Origin: Pseudomonas sp. SLFW
Lineage (GTDB): Bacteria > Pseudomonadota > Gammaproteobacteria > Pseudomonadales > Pseudomonadaceae
Assembly (NCBI RefSeq): GCF_009905615.1
Contig: NZ_JAAAKW010000007.1
Span: 1-64,000, forward strand
DNA length: 64,000 nt
Direction: 5' to 3'
Made by a program: the position numbers and the translations under genes. The notes beneath the pieces are model-generated. The model worked only from the letters and a program-made list of their open reading frames with translations. It ran no database searches and had not been told where the DNA came from. The stretch's first letter is position 1; the number at the start of each line of letters is the position of its first letter. This document shows positions 46,070 through 57,968 of the stretch, in pieces.

Positions 46070-47365
46070 ATGAACGTACTCATCATCGGCAGCGGTGGCC
46101 GTGAACACGCGCTGGCCTGGAAGGTCGCGCAGGACCCTCGCGTGCAGAAGGTCTTCGTCGCGCCGGGTAACGCCGGGACCGCCATCGAAGCAAAGTGCGA
46201 GAACGTCGCCATCGACGTGCTGGCCCTGGAACAACTGGCCGACTTCGCCGAGAAGAACGTTTCGCTGACCATCGTCGGCCCTGAAGTCCCGCTGGTCGCC
46301 GGTGTCGTGGACCTGTTCCGCTCCCGTGGCCTGGACTGTTTCGGTCCGACGAAGGGTGCCGCCCAGTTGGAAGGCTCCAAGGCCTTCACCAAGGATTTCC
46401 TGGCACGCCATAAAATCCCGACGGCCGATTACCAGAACTTTACCGAGATCGAGCCTGCGCTGACGTACCTGCGCGAGAAAGGCGCACCGATCGTGATCAA
46501 GGCCGACGGCCTGGCCGCCGGTAAAGGCGTAATCGTCGCGATGACGCTGGAAGAGGCTGAAGAAGCCGTGCGCGACATGCTCGCGGGCAATGCCTTCGGT
46601 GATGCCGGTTCCCGCGTCGTGATCGAAGAATTCCTGGACGGCGAAGAAGCGAGCTTCATCGTCATGGTTGACGGCAAGAATGTCTTGCCGATGGCCACCA
46701 GCCAGGACCACAAACGCGTCGGCGACGGCGACAGCGGCCCGAACACCGGTGGTATGGGTGCATACTCCCCTGCTCCCGTCGTGACCGCTGACGTGCACCA
46801 GCGCGTGATGGATCTGGTCATATGGCCGACCGTCCGAGGCATGGCCGACGAAGGTAACGTTTACACCGGCTTCCTCTATGCTGGTCTCATGATCGACAAG
46901 GCCGGCAATCCGAAGGTCATCGAATTCAACTGCCGCTTCGGCGATCCGGAAACCCAACCGGTGATGCTGCGTCTGCAATCGAGCCTGGTCTTGCTGGTCG
47001 AGGCCGCTTTGGCGCAAGCTCTGGACAAAGTGGAAGCCCAGTGGGACCCACGTCCGAGCCTGGGCATCGTGCTGGCGGCAGGCGGATACCCTGGCGATTA
47101 CGCCAAGGGCGCCGCGATCAACGGCCTGGACGCTGCTGCAGCGTTGCCGGGCAAAGTGTTCCACGCGGGCACTGCGTTGAAAGACGGTCAGGTCGTGACC
47201 TCCGGTGGCCGCGTCCTGTGTGCCACTGCACTGGGCGACACCGTTGGCTACGCGCAAAAGCAGGCGTATGAACTGGCTGCAAAGATTGACTGGGAAGGCT
47301 GTTTCTACCGCAAGGACATTGGCTACCGCGCCATTGCCCGGGAACGCGGCGAACACTTGGAGTAA
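46070..47365 (+). CDS. purD: Phosphoribosylamine-glycine ligase
   Basis: The 431-residue ATP-grasp enzyme joins glycine to phosphoribosylamine in purine synthesis. Motifs include the N-terminal MNVLIIGSGGREHALAWKVA, the glycine loop IKADGLAAGKGVIVA, NTGGMGAYSPAP and NCRFGDPETQPVM. Length and ends are normal. It follows purH with a REPIN between, and a strong inverted repeat follows its stop. Confidence 0.97.
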   Translation: MNVLIIGSGGREHALAWKVAQDPRVQKVFVAPGNAGTAIEAKCENVAIDVLALEQLADFAEKNVSLTIVGPEVPLVAGVVDLFRSRGLDCFGPTKGAAQLEGSKAFTKDFLARHKIPTADYQNFTEIEPALTYLREKGAPIVIKADGLAAGKGVIVAMTLEEAEEAVRDMLAGNAFGDAGSRVVIEEFLDGEEASFIVMVDGKNVLPMATSQDHKRVGDGDSGPNTGGMGAYSPAPVVTADVHQRVMDLVIWPTVRGMADEGNVYTGFLYAGLMIDKAGNPKVIEFNCRFGDPETQPVMLRLQSSLVLLVEAALAQALDKVEAQWDPRPSLGIVLAAGGYPGDYAKGAAINGLDAAAALPGKVFHAGTALKDGQVVTSGGRVLCATALGDTVGYAQKQAYELAAKIDWEGCFYRKDIGYRAIARERGEHLE

Positions 47366-47374
47366 GTCCGAGGC

Positions 47375-47406
47375 CGGACAGTCGCCTGAAACCAGGCGAC
47401 TGTCCG
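47375..47406 (+). terminator. Stem-loop after purD
   Basis: A perfect 14-bp stem (CGGACAGTCGCCTG at 47375-47388 with CAGGCGACTGTCCG at 47393-47406) closes an AAAC loop. The T-tail is poor, so it may be a weak intrinsic terminator or an mRNA-stabilising hairpin. Confidence 0.7.
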
Positions 47407-47459
47407 ATCATTCTGGGCCGCACCAGGGTAACTGGCTTCATTCACGAAGGGATTTCGCC

Positions 47460-50255
<2,796 letters not shown>

Positions 50256-50321
50256 CCCGCCTCCTCGCTCAACGCCTGATAGACTTCCTCCCGTCCGAGT
50301 CTGCCGCCACGAGCTCAAACC

Positions 50322-50918
50322 ATGCTTCATGTGCTGTTCAGCGTTTATCTGAAGATGCTGGTGCTTTACAGCCCGTTCTTCGTCCTGTCGTGTTTTATCA
50401 GTCTGAGCCGCGGTTATTCGCGTAAAGAGCGCCGCTATCTGGCGTGGAAAATTGCCTTCGCTACATTGGTGTCCAGCGTGTTGCTGTATCTGTTCGGTCG
50501 GGTGATCTTCGGGGTGTTCGGCATCACCGCCGACGCCTTCCGTATCGGCGCCGGCAGCGTGCTGTTCATTTCGGCGTTGGGCATGGCGCAAGGCAAGTCC
50601 GGCGTGCAGACCGACAACGTGCAGCAGGACGTTGCCATCGTCCCCCTGACCATCCCTATCACCGTCGGTCCTGGCACCATCGGCGCATTGCTGGTGATGG
50701 GCGTCAGCCAGCCCCACTGGGACGACAAACTCACCGCGATCGTGAGCATTGCGCTGGCGAGCTTCACGGTGGGTGTGGTGCTTTATCTCTCCCACAGCAT
50801 CGAACGTATTCTGGGTGATCAGGGCTTGCAGATCGTCAGCCGCTTGATGGGACTGTTCGTTTGCGCGCTGGCGGCTCAGATCATTTTCACGGGCATCAAA
50901 GGCTATCTGGTGCCGTGA
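50322..50918 (+). CDS. MarC family inner-membrane protein
   Basis: The 198-residue protein has six hydrophobic segments and the MarC-family blocks SPFFVLSCFISLSRGYS and VPLTIPITVGPGTIGALLVM. MarC proteins are inner-membrane proteins of unclear function, once but no longer linked to multidrug resistance. It starts 66 bases after retS on the same strand. It is convergent with the three-paralogue operon, whose last gene ends four bases away. Confidence 0.92.
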   Translation: MLHVLFSVYLKMLVLYSPFFVLSCFISLSRGYSRKERRYLAWKIAFATLVSSVLLYLFGRVIFGVFGITADAFRIGAGSVLFISALGMAQGKSGVQTDNVQQDVAIVPLTIPITVGPGTIGALLVMGVSQPHWDDKLTAIVSIALASFTVGVVLYLSHSIERILGDQGLQIVSRLMGLFVCALAAQIIFTGIKGYLVP

Positions 50919-50921
50919 CGG

Positions 50922-51566
50922 TCAGATGGGGAATTCCTCGATCGCCCGGTCGGAGCTGCCAATCAGTTGTGTGCGGACGTCCTCCCGGTATTTCTCGTAA
51001 ACCGCCCGATCAAAGCGGTACACCCCGCCACTGATGCGCAAGAGCATTTCACGGCGGGTTTCGGTCCAGAACTCGAAGTCGCGGATGTCGACCGAGCCGG
51101 TGAGTCGGATGGCGCAGATCAACATCAAAACCGTCCCGTCGGCATCGCTCATGCACGGCACCATTTGAAAGCGGGCCAGTTCACCGTCCTGTGAGCTTCG
51201 GCTGAAAAAATGATCCGCATGATGATTGATCCTTGTCGATCGCCATGTGGCCTGCGCCAGATCCGCGAGTGCCCTCGCCCCCGTCGAGTCGATGACGTGG
51301 AACGTGGCCGCATCAAGGTCCGAAGCTCGAAAAATAACGTGAGGCGTATGCCTGATCGGGTTTTCCAGCACCCAGCCTCGGGTTTCCAACCGTCTGCGGT
51401 AGCGAAACAGCCAGTTGGAATAGTCCTTTCTCTGGTCGTGAAAACGGCTTGCGAACACATCGGCATACAGCAGGCAGTCGAAAATATCGTCGCGGTCTTG
51501 CGCGTCGATCCCGTTGTACAGCGAAACCATGCTGGAGCCGACGATTGCACCCTTCGCCCCCTTCAT
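50922..51566 (-). CDS. Unknown protein, third of a tandem paralogue set
   Basis: The 214-residue soluble protein is related to the two genes upstream. Shared blocks are (R-D-D-I-F-D-x3-Y-A-x-V-F-A-S) at residues 24-40, the Trp region SNWLFRYRRRLETRGWVLE, and the C-terminal RFDRAVYEKYREDVRTQLIG ending EEFPI. No signal peptide, membrane segment or known motif is seen. Its ATG overlaps the preceding stop by four bases, with an AGGAGG site inside that gene. Function unknown. Confidence 0.75.
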   Translation of the reverse strand: MKGAKGAIVGSSMVSLYNGIDAQDRDDIFDCLLYADVFASRFHDQRKDYSNWLFRYRRRLETRGWVLENPIRHTPHVIFRASDLDAATFHVIDSTGARALADLAQATWRSTRINHHADHFFSRSSQDGELARFQMVPCMSDADGTVLMLICAIRLTGSVDIRDFEFWTETRREMLLRISGGVYRFDRAVYEKYREDVRTQLIGSSDRAIEEFPI

Positions 51567-52279
51567 GGCTCAACCTCCTGGATGGCGTGCGACAACCCAG
51601 CGCGTTTGCCCGCGAGTGCCGCGTCCACCCGCTCCCGAAATTGCGCATAGCGCAGGTCATCCAGCGTACCGACGAAACCAAACGACCTGACTTCTCCCAC
51701 CAACCGGCTCTTCGTCAAGCGCTGTGCGAATGGGTTGGCCGCGACGGGTTCCAGGGTTTCGAATGCCACACAGAGCAAGACCTTTTGTCGCGAAGGCAGC
51801 ACGAAGGCGACCTGGAGTACGACAGACGATACGGGTTCAGCACACGACGCGTTTCCGGCTTTAGAGCCTGACGGGCTTGCTGCTACCTGAGCGTCTTGCG
51901 CCACCATCACCTGGGCAATCTTGCTGGCGTGGGTGACGCACAGAGACGCTAAAAAAGTGTCCAGCTTCTTCCCGCGCAAAAAGGCAAACGAATCGGGCAA
52001 TAGCTCCCGAAGCCTGTCGGCTACCACAAACGTCTCGTCCGTGATCCCGTGTTTGTCCGAGAGGTCCAGCCGCAACCAGCCGAACGTCGTCATGGCTTTT
52101 AGAAGGGTCGTCTGCCACTCGCGATAATGCGTGAATCTGTCGAACTGCTTACCGGCGGCCAGTTGCGCGTAAAGGCTGGAATCCATCACATCGCGCTTGA
52201 AAGCCTGATCCACGGGCGCGGCAAACATCATCAACACGCCATCATTCAAATACGTTTCCACGATGTCCTGAGTCATCAT
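51563..52279 (-). CDS. Unknown protein, second of a tandem paralogue set
   Basis: I start at the ATG at 52279, with CAGGAG five bases upstream; a GTG two codons earlier is possible. The 238-residue protein aligns with its neighbours in KRDVMDSSLYAQLAAGKQFD, the EWQTTLLKAMTTFGW block and the C-terminal YAQFRERVDAALAG. It differs by a middle Ser/Ala-rich insert (VAASPSGSKAGNASCAEPV) and an EVEP end instead of FPI. A terminator-like hairpin lies between it and the first gene. Function unknown. Confidence 0.72.
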   Translation of the reverse strand: MMTQDIVETYLNDGVLMMFAAPVDQAFKRDVMDSSLYAQLAAGKQFDRFTHYREWQTTLLKAMTTFGWLRLDLSDKHGITDETFVVADRLRELLPDSFAFLRGKKLDTFLASLCVTHASKIAQVMVAQDAQVAASPSGSKAGNASCAEPVSSVVLQVAFVLPSRQKVLLCVAFETLEPVAANPFAQRLTKSRLVGEVRSFGFVGTLDDLRYAQFRERVDAALAGKRAGLSHAIQEVEP

Positions 52280-52292
52280 GCTCACTCCTGTG

Positions 52293-52323
52293 AAAAAAGG
52301 GCCGCAAAACAGGCTGCGGCCCT
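52293..52323 (-). terminator. Hairpin with T-run between first and second paralogue genes
   Basis: On the minus strand a 9-bp stem (AGGGCCGCA with TGCGGCCCT at 52298-52323) is followed by a T run (52293-52298) and then the ribosome-binding site of the next gene. It should make the first gene the most strongly transcribed of the three. Confidence 0.85.
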
Positions 52324-52328
52324 GTCCC

Positions 52329-53099
52329 TTAAATCGGGAATTCCATGAAGGCCGCGTCGGACGCTTCGAGCAGCTTTTGACGAACGAGCTCGCGACGGTG
52401 GGCGTACAGCGACTGATTGAAGATAAAGACGTCGGCGCTTTTGTTCAGGTCGACAGCCACCGAGTTCCAGTTGACGAACAGAACGTTAGTGACGTTGATC
52501 CGGGTTTTCGCCTCGACTGCGGCCACGGCCAGCGTGATGACACCGTCTGCGCTTTCGTTGCACCCGCCCACCATGAAACGGGCGCCACCCGGTTTTTTGG
52601 TGCGGCTGTTGAACAGACGGACCGGCTCATCCCCTTGTTTCAGCGCCTCGACAGCGTCACCGGCGATTTGCAGCATCAGCGGTCCTGCCGCCCCACCAGT
52701 GCCGACAGCGGCGATGGAAGAAGCGATGAGTTCCAGACCGATCTTGTCCATGGTCAGGACACGTTCGCGGCTGGAGTGGCTGACGAACGCGATGTCTTGA
52801 GGCGCCCAGTTCAACGCGCGGGTCATGGCTGAACGGAAGGTCTTGTACCACTCGCCATTGTCGGTCACGACGTTGTAACGCTTGTCCGCCGCCAGGGTGG
52901 CGTAGGTGAAGGTGTCCAGCACGTCCTCACGGGCTTGCTGGCTCATGCCTGCGACGAAGCCGAGGACCGCCTGACCTACCACAGCGCCGCTGGCCGGATC
53001 GATCAGGTCGGTGCGGGCAGTGCGCGCAGTGATGGCAGGAGGGATGGAGTCCAGGGAAGGCACGCAGGCCAGGTGATCCAGAAACTCTTGGTTGTTCAT
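52329..53099 (-). CDS. Unknown protein, first of a tandem paralogue set
   Basis: The 256-residue protein starts at ATG with AAGGA upstream. It shares with its neighbours REDVLDTFTYATLAADKRYN (residues 57-76), a Trp-containing stretch (EWYKTFRSAMTRALNW) and the C-terminal FNQSLYAHRRELVRQKLLEA ending AAFMEFPI. A central helix (IGLELIASSIAAVGTGGAAG) is moderately hydrophobic, followed by beta-rich sequence (GVITLAVAAVEAKTRINVTN). No known family is recognised. It is the promoter-proximal gene, followed by a terminator-like hairpin. Confidence 0.77.
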   Translation of the reverse strand: MNNQEFLDHLACVPSLDSIPPAITARTARTDLIDPASGAVVGQAVLGFVAGMSQQAREDVLDTFTYATLAADKRYNVVTDNGEWYKTFRSAMTRALNWAPQDIAFVSHSSRERVLTMDKIGLELIASSIAAVGTGGAAGPLMLQIAGDAVEALKQGDEPVRLFNSRTKKPGGARFMVGGCNESADGVITLAVAAVEAKTRINVTNVLFVNWNSVAVDLNKSADVFIFNQSLYAHRRELVRQKLLEASDAAFMEFPI

Positions 53100-53435
53100 T
53101 GCTAAGTCCTTTTAAGAAAAGTTGTCCGTCGTGGACGTGAGCACCCTAGCGCAAACGGAGGATTGGAACGCTGTACCAGCCGTTACATGCGTTCACGATT
53201 GAGCGTCGAAATAAACGTGAGCAAATGCGTACCACGACCTGAAGCGCCCGCACGCCGGGAGCTTCTGACCATAGAGTGATCGGACTGACAATGAGGGGTT
53301 AACACCGTGGAAAAGATGCGCGCTCGGCTGGATGATTTTTCCAGACTTCAGGGAAGGATTTTTCCCATCGCAGAAATGCTCTTTCCTACGCAGATAAGGA
53401 GGGATTCCGAAGTCTTCCTCCTTCACATCTACAAC
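53100..53435. promoter_or_regulatory. Upstream region of the paralogue operon and 3' flank of cobJ
   Basis: This 336-base gap lies between two minus-strand units. It must contain the promoter of the paralogue operon near its left end and the end of the cobJ transcript. A small frame (53193-53426) has poor coding character and I do not call it. No cobalamin riboswitch core was recognised. Confidence 0.45.
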
Positions 53436-55151
53436 TTAATGAGCGGGTTTGGCGCCATACCAACGCGGCGTGTACACCCACTGCCCTCCTTCCGAGCGAG
53501 GAAAGGTCGTGGTCAACGATGAGCCGATCAACACCATGGTCCGCATGTCGACCTGCTCGGGGGTGAGTTCGCCCAGCGTGATCACGCGCAAGGTCTGGCC
53601 CGGTCGGCCAATGTCACGCCCCAAGGTCACCGGCGTTTCTGGCGTGCGATGTTGACGGACAATCTCCAACGCACGCCCCAACTGCCACGGGCGGGAGCGG
53701 GAGATCGGGTTGTAGAACGCCAGCGCCAGGTCTGCCTGACAGGCGAGGTCCAGACGCTTTTCGATGATTTCCCACGATTTGAGGTTGTCCGACAGGGACA
53801 TCACGCAGAAGTCATGCCCCAGTGGCGCGCCGGCTTGAGCGGCCGTTGCCAGTGAAGCTGAAACCCCTGGCAGGATCTCCAGATCCACCGAGTGCCACAG
53901 TGGATCATCGGACTCATGCAATGCTTCCAGCACCGCCGCCGCCATGGCGAACACGCCCGGATCACCCGATGACACGACCACCACCGAGCGCCCTTGGGCG
54001 GCCAGTTCGAAGGCGTGGCGAGCGCGCTGCATTTCCTCCCGATTATCGGTGCAATGCAGCACTTGATCGGTCCGAAACGGCCCAGCCATGCGCACGTAGG
54101 TTTCGTAACCCAGCACATCGTTGGCCCGCGCCAGCTCAGCCTTGACGGCGGGAATCATGAACTCGGCAGCACCGGGGCCAAGGCCGATGACGGCGAGCCG
54201 ACCGCGTCCGCGACCGATCTTTTCGATGTCCAGCGGTTGCGGTGCGACGGCAATGGCGAGGCCTTCAATGGGCGTAACCGGGGGCAGTAGTAACTGGGGC
54301 AAGACCTGCTGTGCCATGTCGCTCGGCGACGCTGTCGAGGTAAAGCGCACGGGTACACCCAAAGCATCGGCGGCGGCATGCAATTGCGGGCGAGCCATGT
54401 CGCTTTCACCCGCCAGCAAGCAGGCAAGCGATGGCAACGCGATGCGCGATTCGTGCAGCGTGGCCTTCACAACGTCGGCGATGTTCTCGACCGATGCCTC
54501 GACCGCCACCAACACATTGCGCGGGTAAATCAGCAGTTCATTGGCCGACGGCTCACGTTCGGCATACCCGACATGAATCGCCAGATGCGCGTGATCGTCC
54601 TCCGGCAATTGCGCTTGCGCCAGCCAAGGCGCCGCACCTTCAATGCGCACGCTTTCACCGGAGAGCAAATCAGAGACGAAACGCTTGCCCAACTCCAGGT
54701 CGCCCAGCGCGTAGCCGGAGGGTGGATTGAGCAAGCAGGTTCCGAAACGCAGCTCGCCGCTGGTGGTGATCGCGGCAGCTGTGTTCAAGCCCGCAGCAAT
54801 CTCGCGAGCCATGACGTTGACGCCACCCAGTCCACCCAAAAGTGGCACCACCGCGCTGCCGTCTTCAGCAACGGCAAGAACGGGCGGCTCGGCGCCTTTC
54901 TCCAGCAACACCGGCGCAAGGGTGCGGATGACAATGCCCGCCGCACACAGGGCGATAATCGGCGTGTCCTGTTGATACAGCTGACGAAGCGTCGCGCCAA
55001 AATCGGAATAGCTTTGGTCAACCCCTTCAACGCGCTCGACCAACCCGTGAATCAACGCATCCGGGTACAACTGTTGAATACGCCGCGCCGTGTTCAGCGC
55101 GCCCTTGCCCAAAATGACGATGGCAGGGGCTTTATGACTGGAATCGCCCAT
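53436..55151 (-). CDS. cobJ: CbiG-CobJ fusion (cobalt-precorrin-5A hydrolase-like + precorrin-3B C17-methyltransferase)
   Basis: I start at the ATG at 55151, sharing one base with the cobI stop; four codons further upstream are also open. The 571-residue protein has a CbiG-like N-terminal half (about 10-310, with IIALCAAGIVIRTLAPVLLEK and PLLGGLGGVNVMAREIA). CobJ follows (about 325-571, RLAVIGLGPGAAEFMIPAV; SSGDPGVFAMAAAVLEAL). CobJ makes the ring-contracting C17 methylation. The CbiG part suggests a role in opening or deacylating the lactone intermediate. Last gene of the leftward cobG-H-I-J operon. Confidence 0.92.
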   Translation of the reverse strand: MGDSSHKAPAIVILGKGALNTARRIQQLYPDALIHGLVERVEGVDQSYSDFGATLRQLYQQDTPIIALCAAGIVIRTLAPVLLEKGAEPPVLAVAEDGSAVVPLLGGLGGVNVMAREIAAGLNTAAAITTSGELRFGTCLLNPPSGYALGDLELGKRFVSDLLSGESVRIEGAAPWLAQAQLPEDDHAHLAIHVGYAEREPSANELLIYPRNVLVAVEASVENIADVVKATLHESRIALPSLACLLAGESDMARPQLHAAADALGVPVRFTSTASPSDMAQQVLPQLLLPPVTPIEGLAIAVAPQPLDIEKIGRGRGRLAVIGLGPGAAEFMIPAVKAELARANDVLGYETYVRMAGPFRTDQVLHCTDNREEMQRARHAFELAAQGRSVVVVSSGDPGVFAMAAAVLEALHESDDPLWHSVDLEILPGVSASLATAAQAGAPLGHDFCVMSLSDNLKSWEIIEKRLDLACQADLALAFYNPISRSRPWQLGRALEIVRQHRTPETPVTLGRDIGRPGQTLRVITLGELTPEQVDMRTMVLIGSSLTTTFPRSEGGQWVYTPRWYGAKPAH

Positions 55152-55885
55152 CAGCCTTGCCACCTTTCGCCGGGTACGATGATCAGCGAGAAATACGGCG
55201 ACGACATCGGATCGACCTCGGCCAAAGGCACGATTTTCTGATTGCTCATGGTGGCGCGCTCGACATACAGCGCGCGTTCCGCCAAGCCCGTTTCCACCAA
55301 TACCTGGCGCACTTTCGGCAGGTTGCGGCCCAGCTTCATGATGACCGCCGCGTCGGCGTCCACCAGCTTGCGTTTGAGCTCATCGGCGGACAACACGCCC
55401 GACAGCACCGACAGGCTCTGATTGCGATACACCAACGGCGCGCCCAAGACCGAAGCGCCGCCGAGCATCGAGCAGACACCCGGCACCACTTCAGCTTCGT
55501 AGCGCTCGGCCAGCCGGTCGTGCAGGTACATGTAGGAGCCGTAGAAGAACGGGTCACCCTCACAGATGACCGCCACGTCACGACCGGCATCCAGATGCGC
55601 GGCAACGTCGAGGCTGGCGGTGTCGTAAAAATCGCTGATGATCTGCTCGTAGGACATCGGCGCGGGCAGCACTTCGGTGGTCACCGGATACACCAGCGGC
55701 ATCAGCGTCTGGGCATCTTGCAGATGCGCTTCGATGATGCCGAAGGCGTTGCCCTTCTTGCCCTTGGCGACGAAGTAAGCCACCACCGGCGACTCGCGCA
55801 ACAGGCGAAGCGCCTTGACGGTGATCAGCTCAGGATCTCCGGGCCCCACGCCCAGACCTATCAGACGACCGCGAGCCTGCATCAT
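55151..55885 (-). CDS. cobI: Precorrin-2 C20-methyltransferase
   Basis: The 244-residue tetrapyrrole methylase has the N-terminal [23 protein letters not shown] loop, the second glycine block [20 protein letters not shown] and [19 protein letters not shown]. It methylates precorrin-2 at C20. It overlaps cobH upstream by four bases and cobJ downstream by one. Confidence 0.96.
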   Translation of the reverse strand: MMQARGRLIGLGVGPGDPELITVKALRLLRESPVVAYFVAKGKKGNAFGIIEAHLQDAQTLMPLVYPVTTEVLPAPMSYEQIISDFYDTASLDVAAHLDAGRDVAVICEGDPFFYGSYMYLHDRLAERYEAEVVPGVCSMLGGASVLGAPLVYRNQSLSVLSGVLSADELKRKLVDADAAVIMKLGRNLPKVRQVLVETGLAERALYVERATMSNQKIVPLAEVDPMSSPYFSLIIVPGERWQG

Positions 55886-56508
55886 TCGACCTCCGTGGCG
55901 AGGGCGTTGACCGCAGCGGCAGCCATGGCACTGCCGCCACGACGGCCCTGCATGATCACGTACGGCACGCCTCGGCTGTCAGCGGCGAGCATGTCCTTGG
56001 ATTCTGCCGCGCCGACGAACCCCACTGGAAAACCGAGGATCAATGCAGGTTTCGGTGCACCCGCGTCGATCATCTCCAACAGGTAAAACAGCGCGGTCGG
56101 CGCGTTGCCGATGACCACGACCGCGCCTTCAAGATGCGGGCGCCACAGTTCCAGCGCGGCGGCAGAGCGGGTGTTGCCCAGCTCACGGGCCAGCTCGGGC
56201 ACGCCTTCGTTTTTCAGGGTGCAAATGACCTGATTGTTGGCGGGCAGACGGGCGCGGGTCACGCCCTCGGCCACCATATGCGCGTCACACAGAATCGGCG
56301 CGCCAGCCGCCAGGGCCTGACGCCCTGCGGTGCCAGCACCGGGCGAGAAGCGCAGCCCTTCGACCGCGTCGACCATGCCGCAGGCGTGGATCACGCGCAC
56401 AGCGAGCTTTTCCAGGTCGGCCGGAATGGTGTCGAGACGGGCTTCGGCGCGAATGATCGCGAAGGAGTTGCGATAAATCTCCTGGCCGTCGCGGATGTAA
56501 TCAATCAT
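55882..56508 (-). CDS. cobH: Precorrin-8X methylmutase
   Basis: The 208-residue protein moves the C11 methyl group to C12, giving hydrogenobyrinic acid. Family blocks are [20 protein letters not shown] near residue 40 (containing the conserved His), [14 protein letters not shown] and [19 protein letters not shown]. It overlaps cobG and cobI in the leftward operon. Confidence 0.96.
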   Translation of the reverse strand: MIDYIRDGQEIYRNSFAIIRAEARLDTIPADLEKLAVRVIHACGMVDAVEGLRFSPGAGTAGRQALAAGAPILCDAHMVAEGVTRARLPANNQVICTLKNEGVPELARELGNTRSAAALELWRPHLEGAVVVIGNAPTALFYLLEMIDAGAPKPALILGFPVGFVGAAESKDMLAADSRGVPYVIMQGRRGGSAMAAAAVNALATEVE

Positions 56509-57853
56509 CGGTGTTGCTCCGTGAGTCGGCGGTCAACAACGCACCGACTGCTTCTATAGTGAGATCACGCCCTCGCAGCTCGCCAAAACCCGGCTGTTCT
56601 GCGTGGCGAAAATACAGGTCGTAACGGCCAGCGGACACCGCCAGCAACGTAATCGGCGCGACATGAGCGGCGGCGCAGGACCGGTCGCAACCCGACAGGT
56701 GCACAGCCTGGCTGACACCCTCGCGTTGCAGGCAGGCCGCCAGTTGCAGCGCATCGGCCTTAGTGTCGGCCAACCCTTTGCCGCAGGCGGCGGAGCCGGT
56801 GCAGGCAATCACCTGCGACAGGGCTTGATCGGCGTCGCACAGCAGGCCCGCCTTACGTAAACCGTCGACAGCACGCGAACCGTTTTCAGTGCGGACATTG
56901 CGCAACATCAGGCTCTGCCATGGGGTCATTGCCACGGTGCCGTCGCCCAGTTCAACGGCGAGCGTCGCAGCGCTGCGCAACATGGACGGATTCAAGCGCC
57001 CTAAAGGCACGACAGCACCCACCGAGGTGAAATCCGGATGGCGCTGTGGATAAAACCCGATGTGCGCATTGAGTCTGATCGGCGAGCGACGCCACGTGGT
57101 TACTTTTTGATCATGCCGCACGGAATGCGGCAAACGCTCCGAGAGCTGTGCGAGGAACTGATCGGCAGGCATGTCGGCCAGCAGATGGCGCATGCGGGTC
57201 TGATCGGGACGCGCGTGTTCGAGGAACAGCTCCAGAACCGCCACCACCAGATCATGCCCGGCATCCAGCGACACCGCCGCCAGCGGCGAGCCGGTCGCAG
57301 GACAACCCGCCAGGCCAAAGCCCAGCAGCGTCTCGTCCTCCACGTTCAGCGCTGACAGCCACAGATCGTGAGGGTGTTCGAGCATCGCCACGCCTTCGGC
57401 CCCGTCCAGCGACACGGCGAACTTCGGCGACAGCTCGTGAAAGCGGGGATGGGTTTCCAGCGTGTTCAGGAGCTGTGCAGCCAGCGGACGCACGTCGAAC
57501 AGTTGCTCGGGATCGACACCCGCCGTGGGGCTCAGCATGAGGTTGCGCACGTCATCGCTGGCGGGATTCTTGGGGCCGAGACCAGCCTCCAGCAAGGTTG
57601 TGATCAAACCCTCGTGATCGGCACCGATGCCACGAATCTGCACGTTGCCGCGATTCGTCGCCTCAATTACTCCGCCAGCGGAGTGCTCGGCAGCATCAGC
57701 CACGGCGAACGCCTGCCCAGCCGTGATCACGCCGCCGGGCAACTTGATCCGACAGATACCCCCATCCAGCGCCGGGACGATACGCAACAACCCCGGACAA
57801 GCCGAGGGGCGTAGGGGCGCAACGGGAATACGAGCAGACAGCGGCTCGGCCAA
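56501..57853 (-). CDS. cobG: Precorrin-3B synthase (aerobic, Fe-S/sirohaem-like)
   Basis: I favour the TTG at 57853, with AGGTGA upstream and a CATAAT -10-like box at 57912-57917; in-frame starts at 57937 and further upstream are possible but would precede that box. The 450-residue protein has a nitrite/sulfite-reductase fold starting RPSACPGLLRIVPALDGGIC. The Cys cluster is CTGSAACGKG ... LSGCDRSC, ligands of the Fe-S centre. CobG uses O2 to make precorrin-3B with a gamma-lactone, so the pathway is the aerobic type. It overlaps cobH by eight bases. Confidence 0.9.
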   Translation of the reverse strand: MAEPLSARIPVAPLRPSACPGLLRIVPALDGGICRIKLPGGVITAGQAFAVADAAEHSAGGVIEATNRGNVQIRGIGADHEGLITTLLEAGLGPKNPASDDVRNLMLSPTAGVDPEQLFDVRPLAAQLLNTLETHPRFHELSPKFAVSLDGAEGVAMLEHPHDLWLSALNVEDETLLGFGLAGCPATGSPLAAVSLDAGHDLVVAVLELFLEHARPDQTRMRHLLADMPADQFLAQLSERLPHSVRHDQKVTTWRRSPIRLNAHIGFYPQRHPDFTSVGAVVPLGRLNPSMLRSAATLAVELGDGTVAMTPWQSLMLRNVRTENGSRAVDGLRKAGLLCDADQALSQVIACTGSAACGKGLADTKADALQLAACLQREGVSQAVHLSGCDRSCAAAHVAPITLLAVSAGRYDLYFRHAEQPGFGELRGRDLTIEAVGALLTADSRSNTDD

Positions 57854-57911
57854 AGGGTCACCTGACGTGATCGGGTCGGGAAGTGCAGATCGCGGGATCT
57901 GCGAGGGCGGT

Positions 57912-57917
57912 ATTATG
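57912..57917 (-). promoter_or_regulatory. Putative -10 box for the cobG-H-I-J operon
   Basis: The reverse strand reads CATAAT about 60 bases upstream of the chosen cobG start and just after the last immunity gene. It would let cobG be expressed independently of the inserted array. Confidence 0.35.
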
Positions 57918-57968
57918 CCTGCTTTGGCGGCAGGCATGAAAAGGCGGTCTGTCGGATGGAAATGCGCG

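Noticed and set aside
44156-47356. 1066-codon minus-strand frame opposite purH and purD
   Set aside because: It runs through two highly conserved enzymes and a REPIN, has no family features, and is an effect of high GC codon bias.
53193-53426. 77-residue open frame in the gap before cobJ
   Set aside because: Poor ribosome-binding site, atypical composition and no recognisable domain; probably chance.
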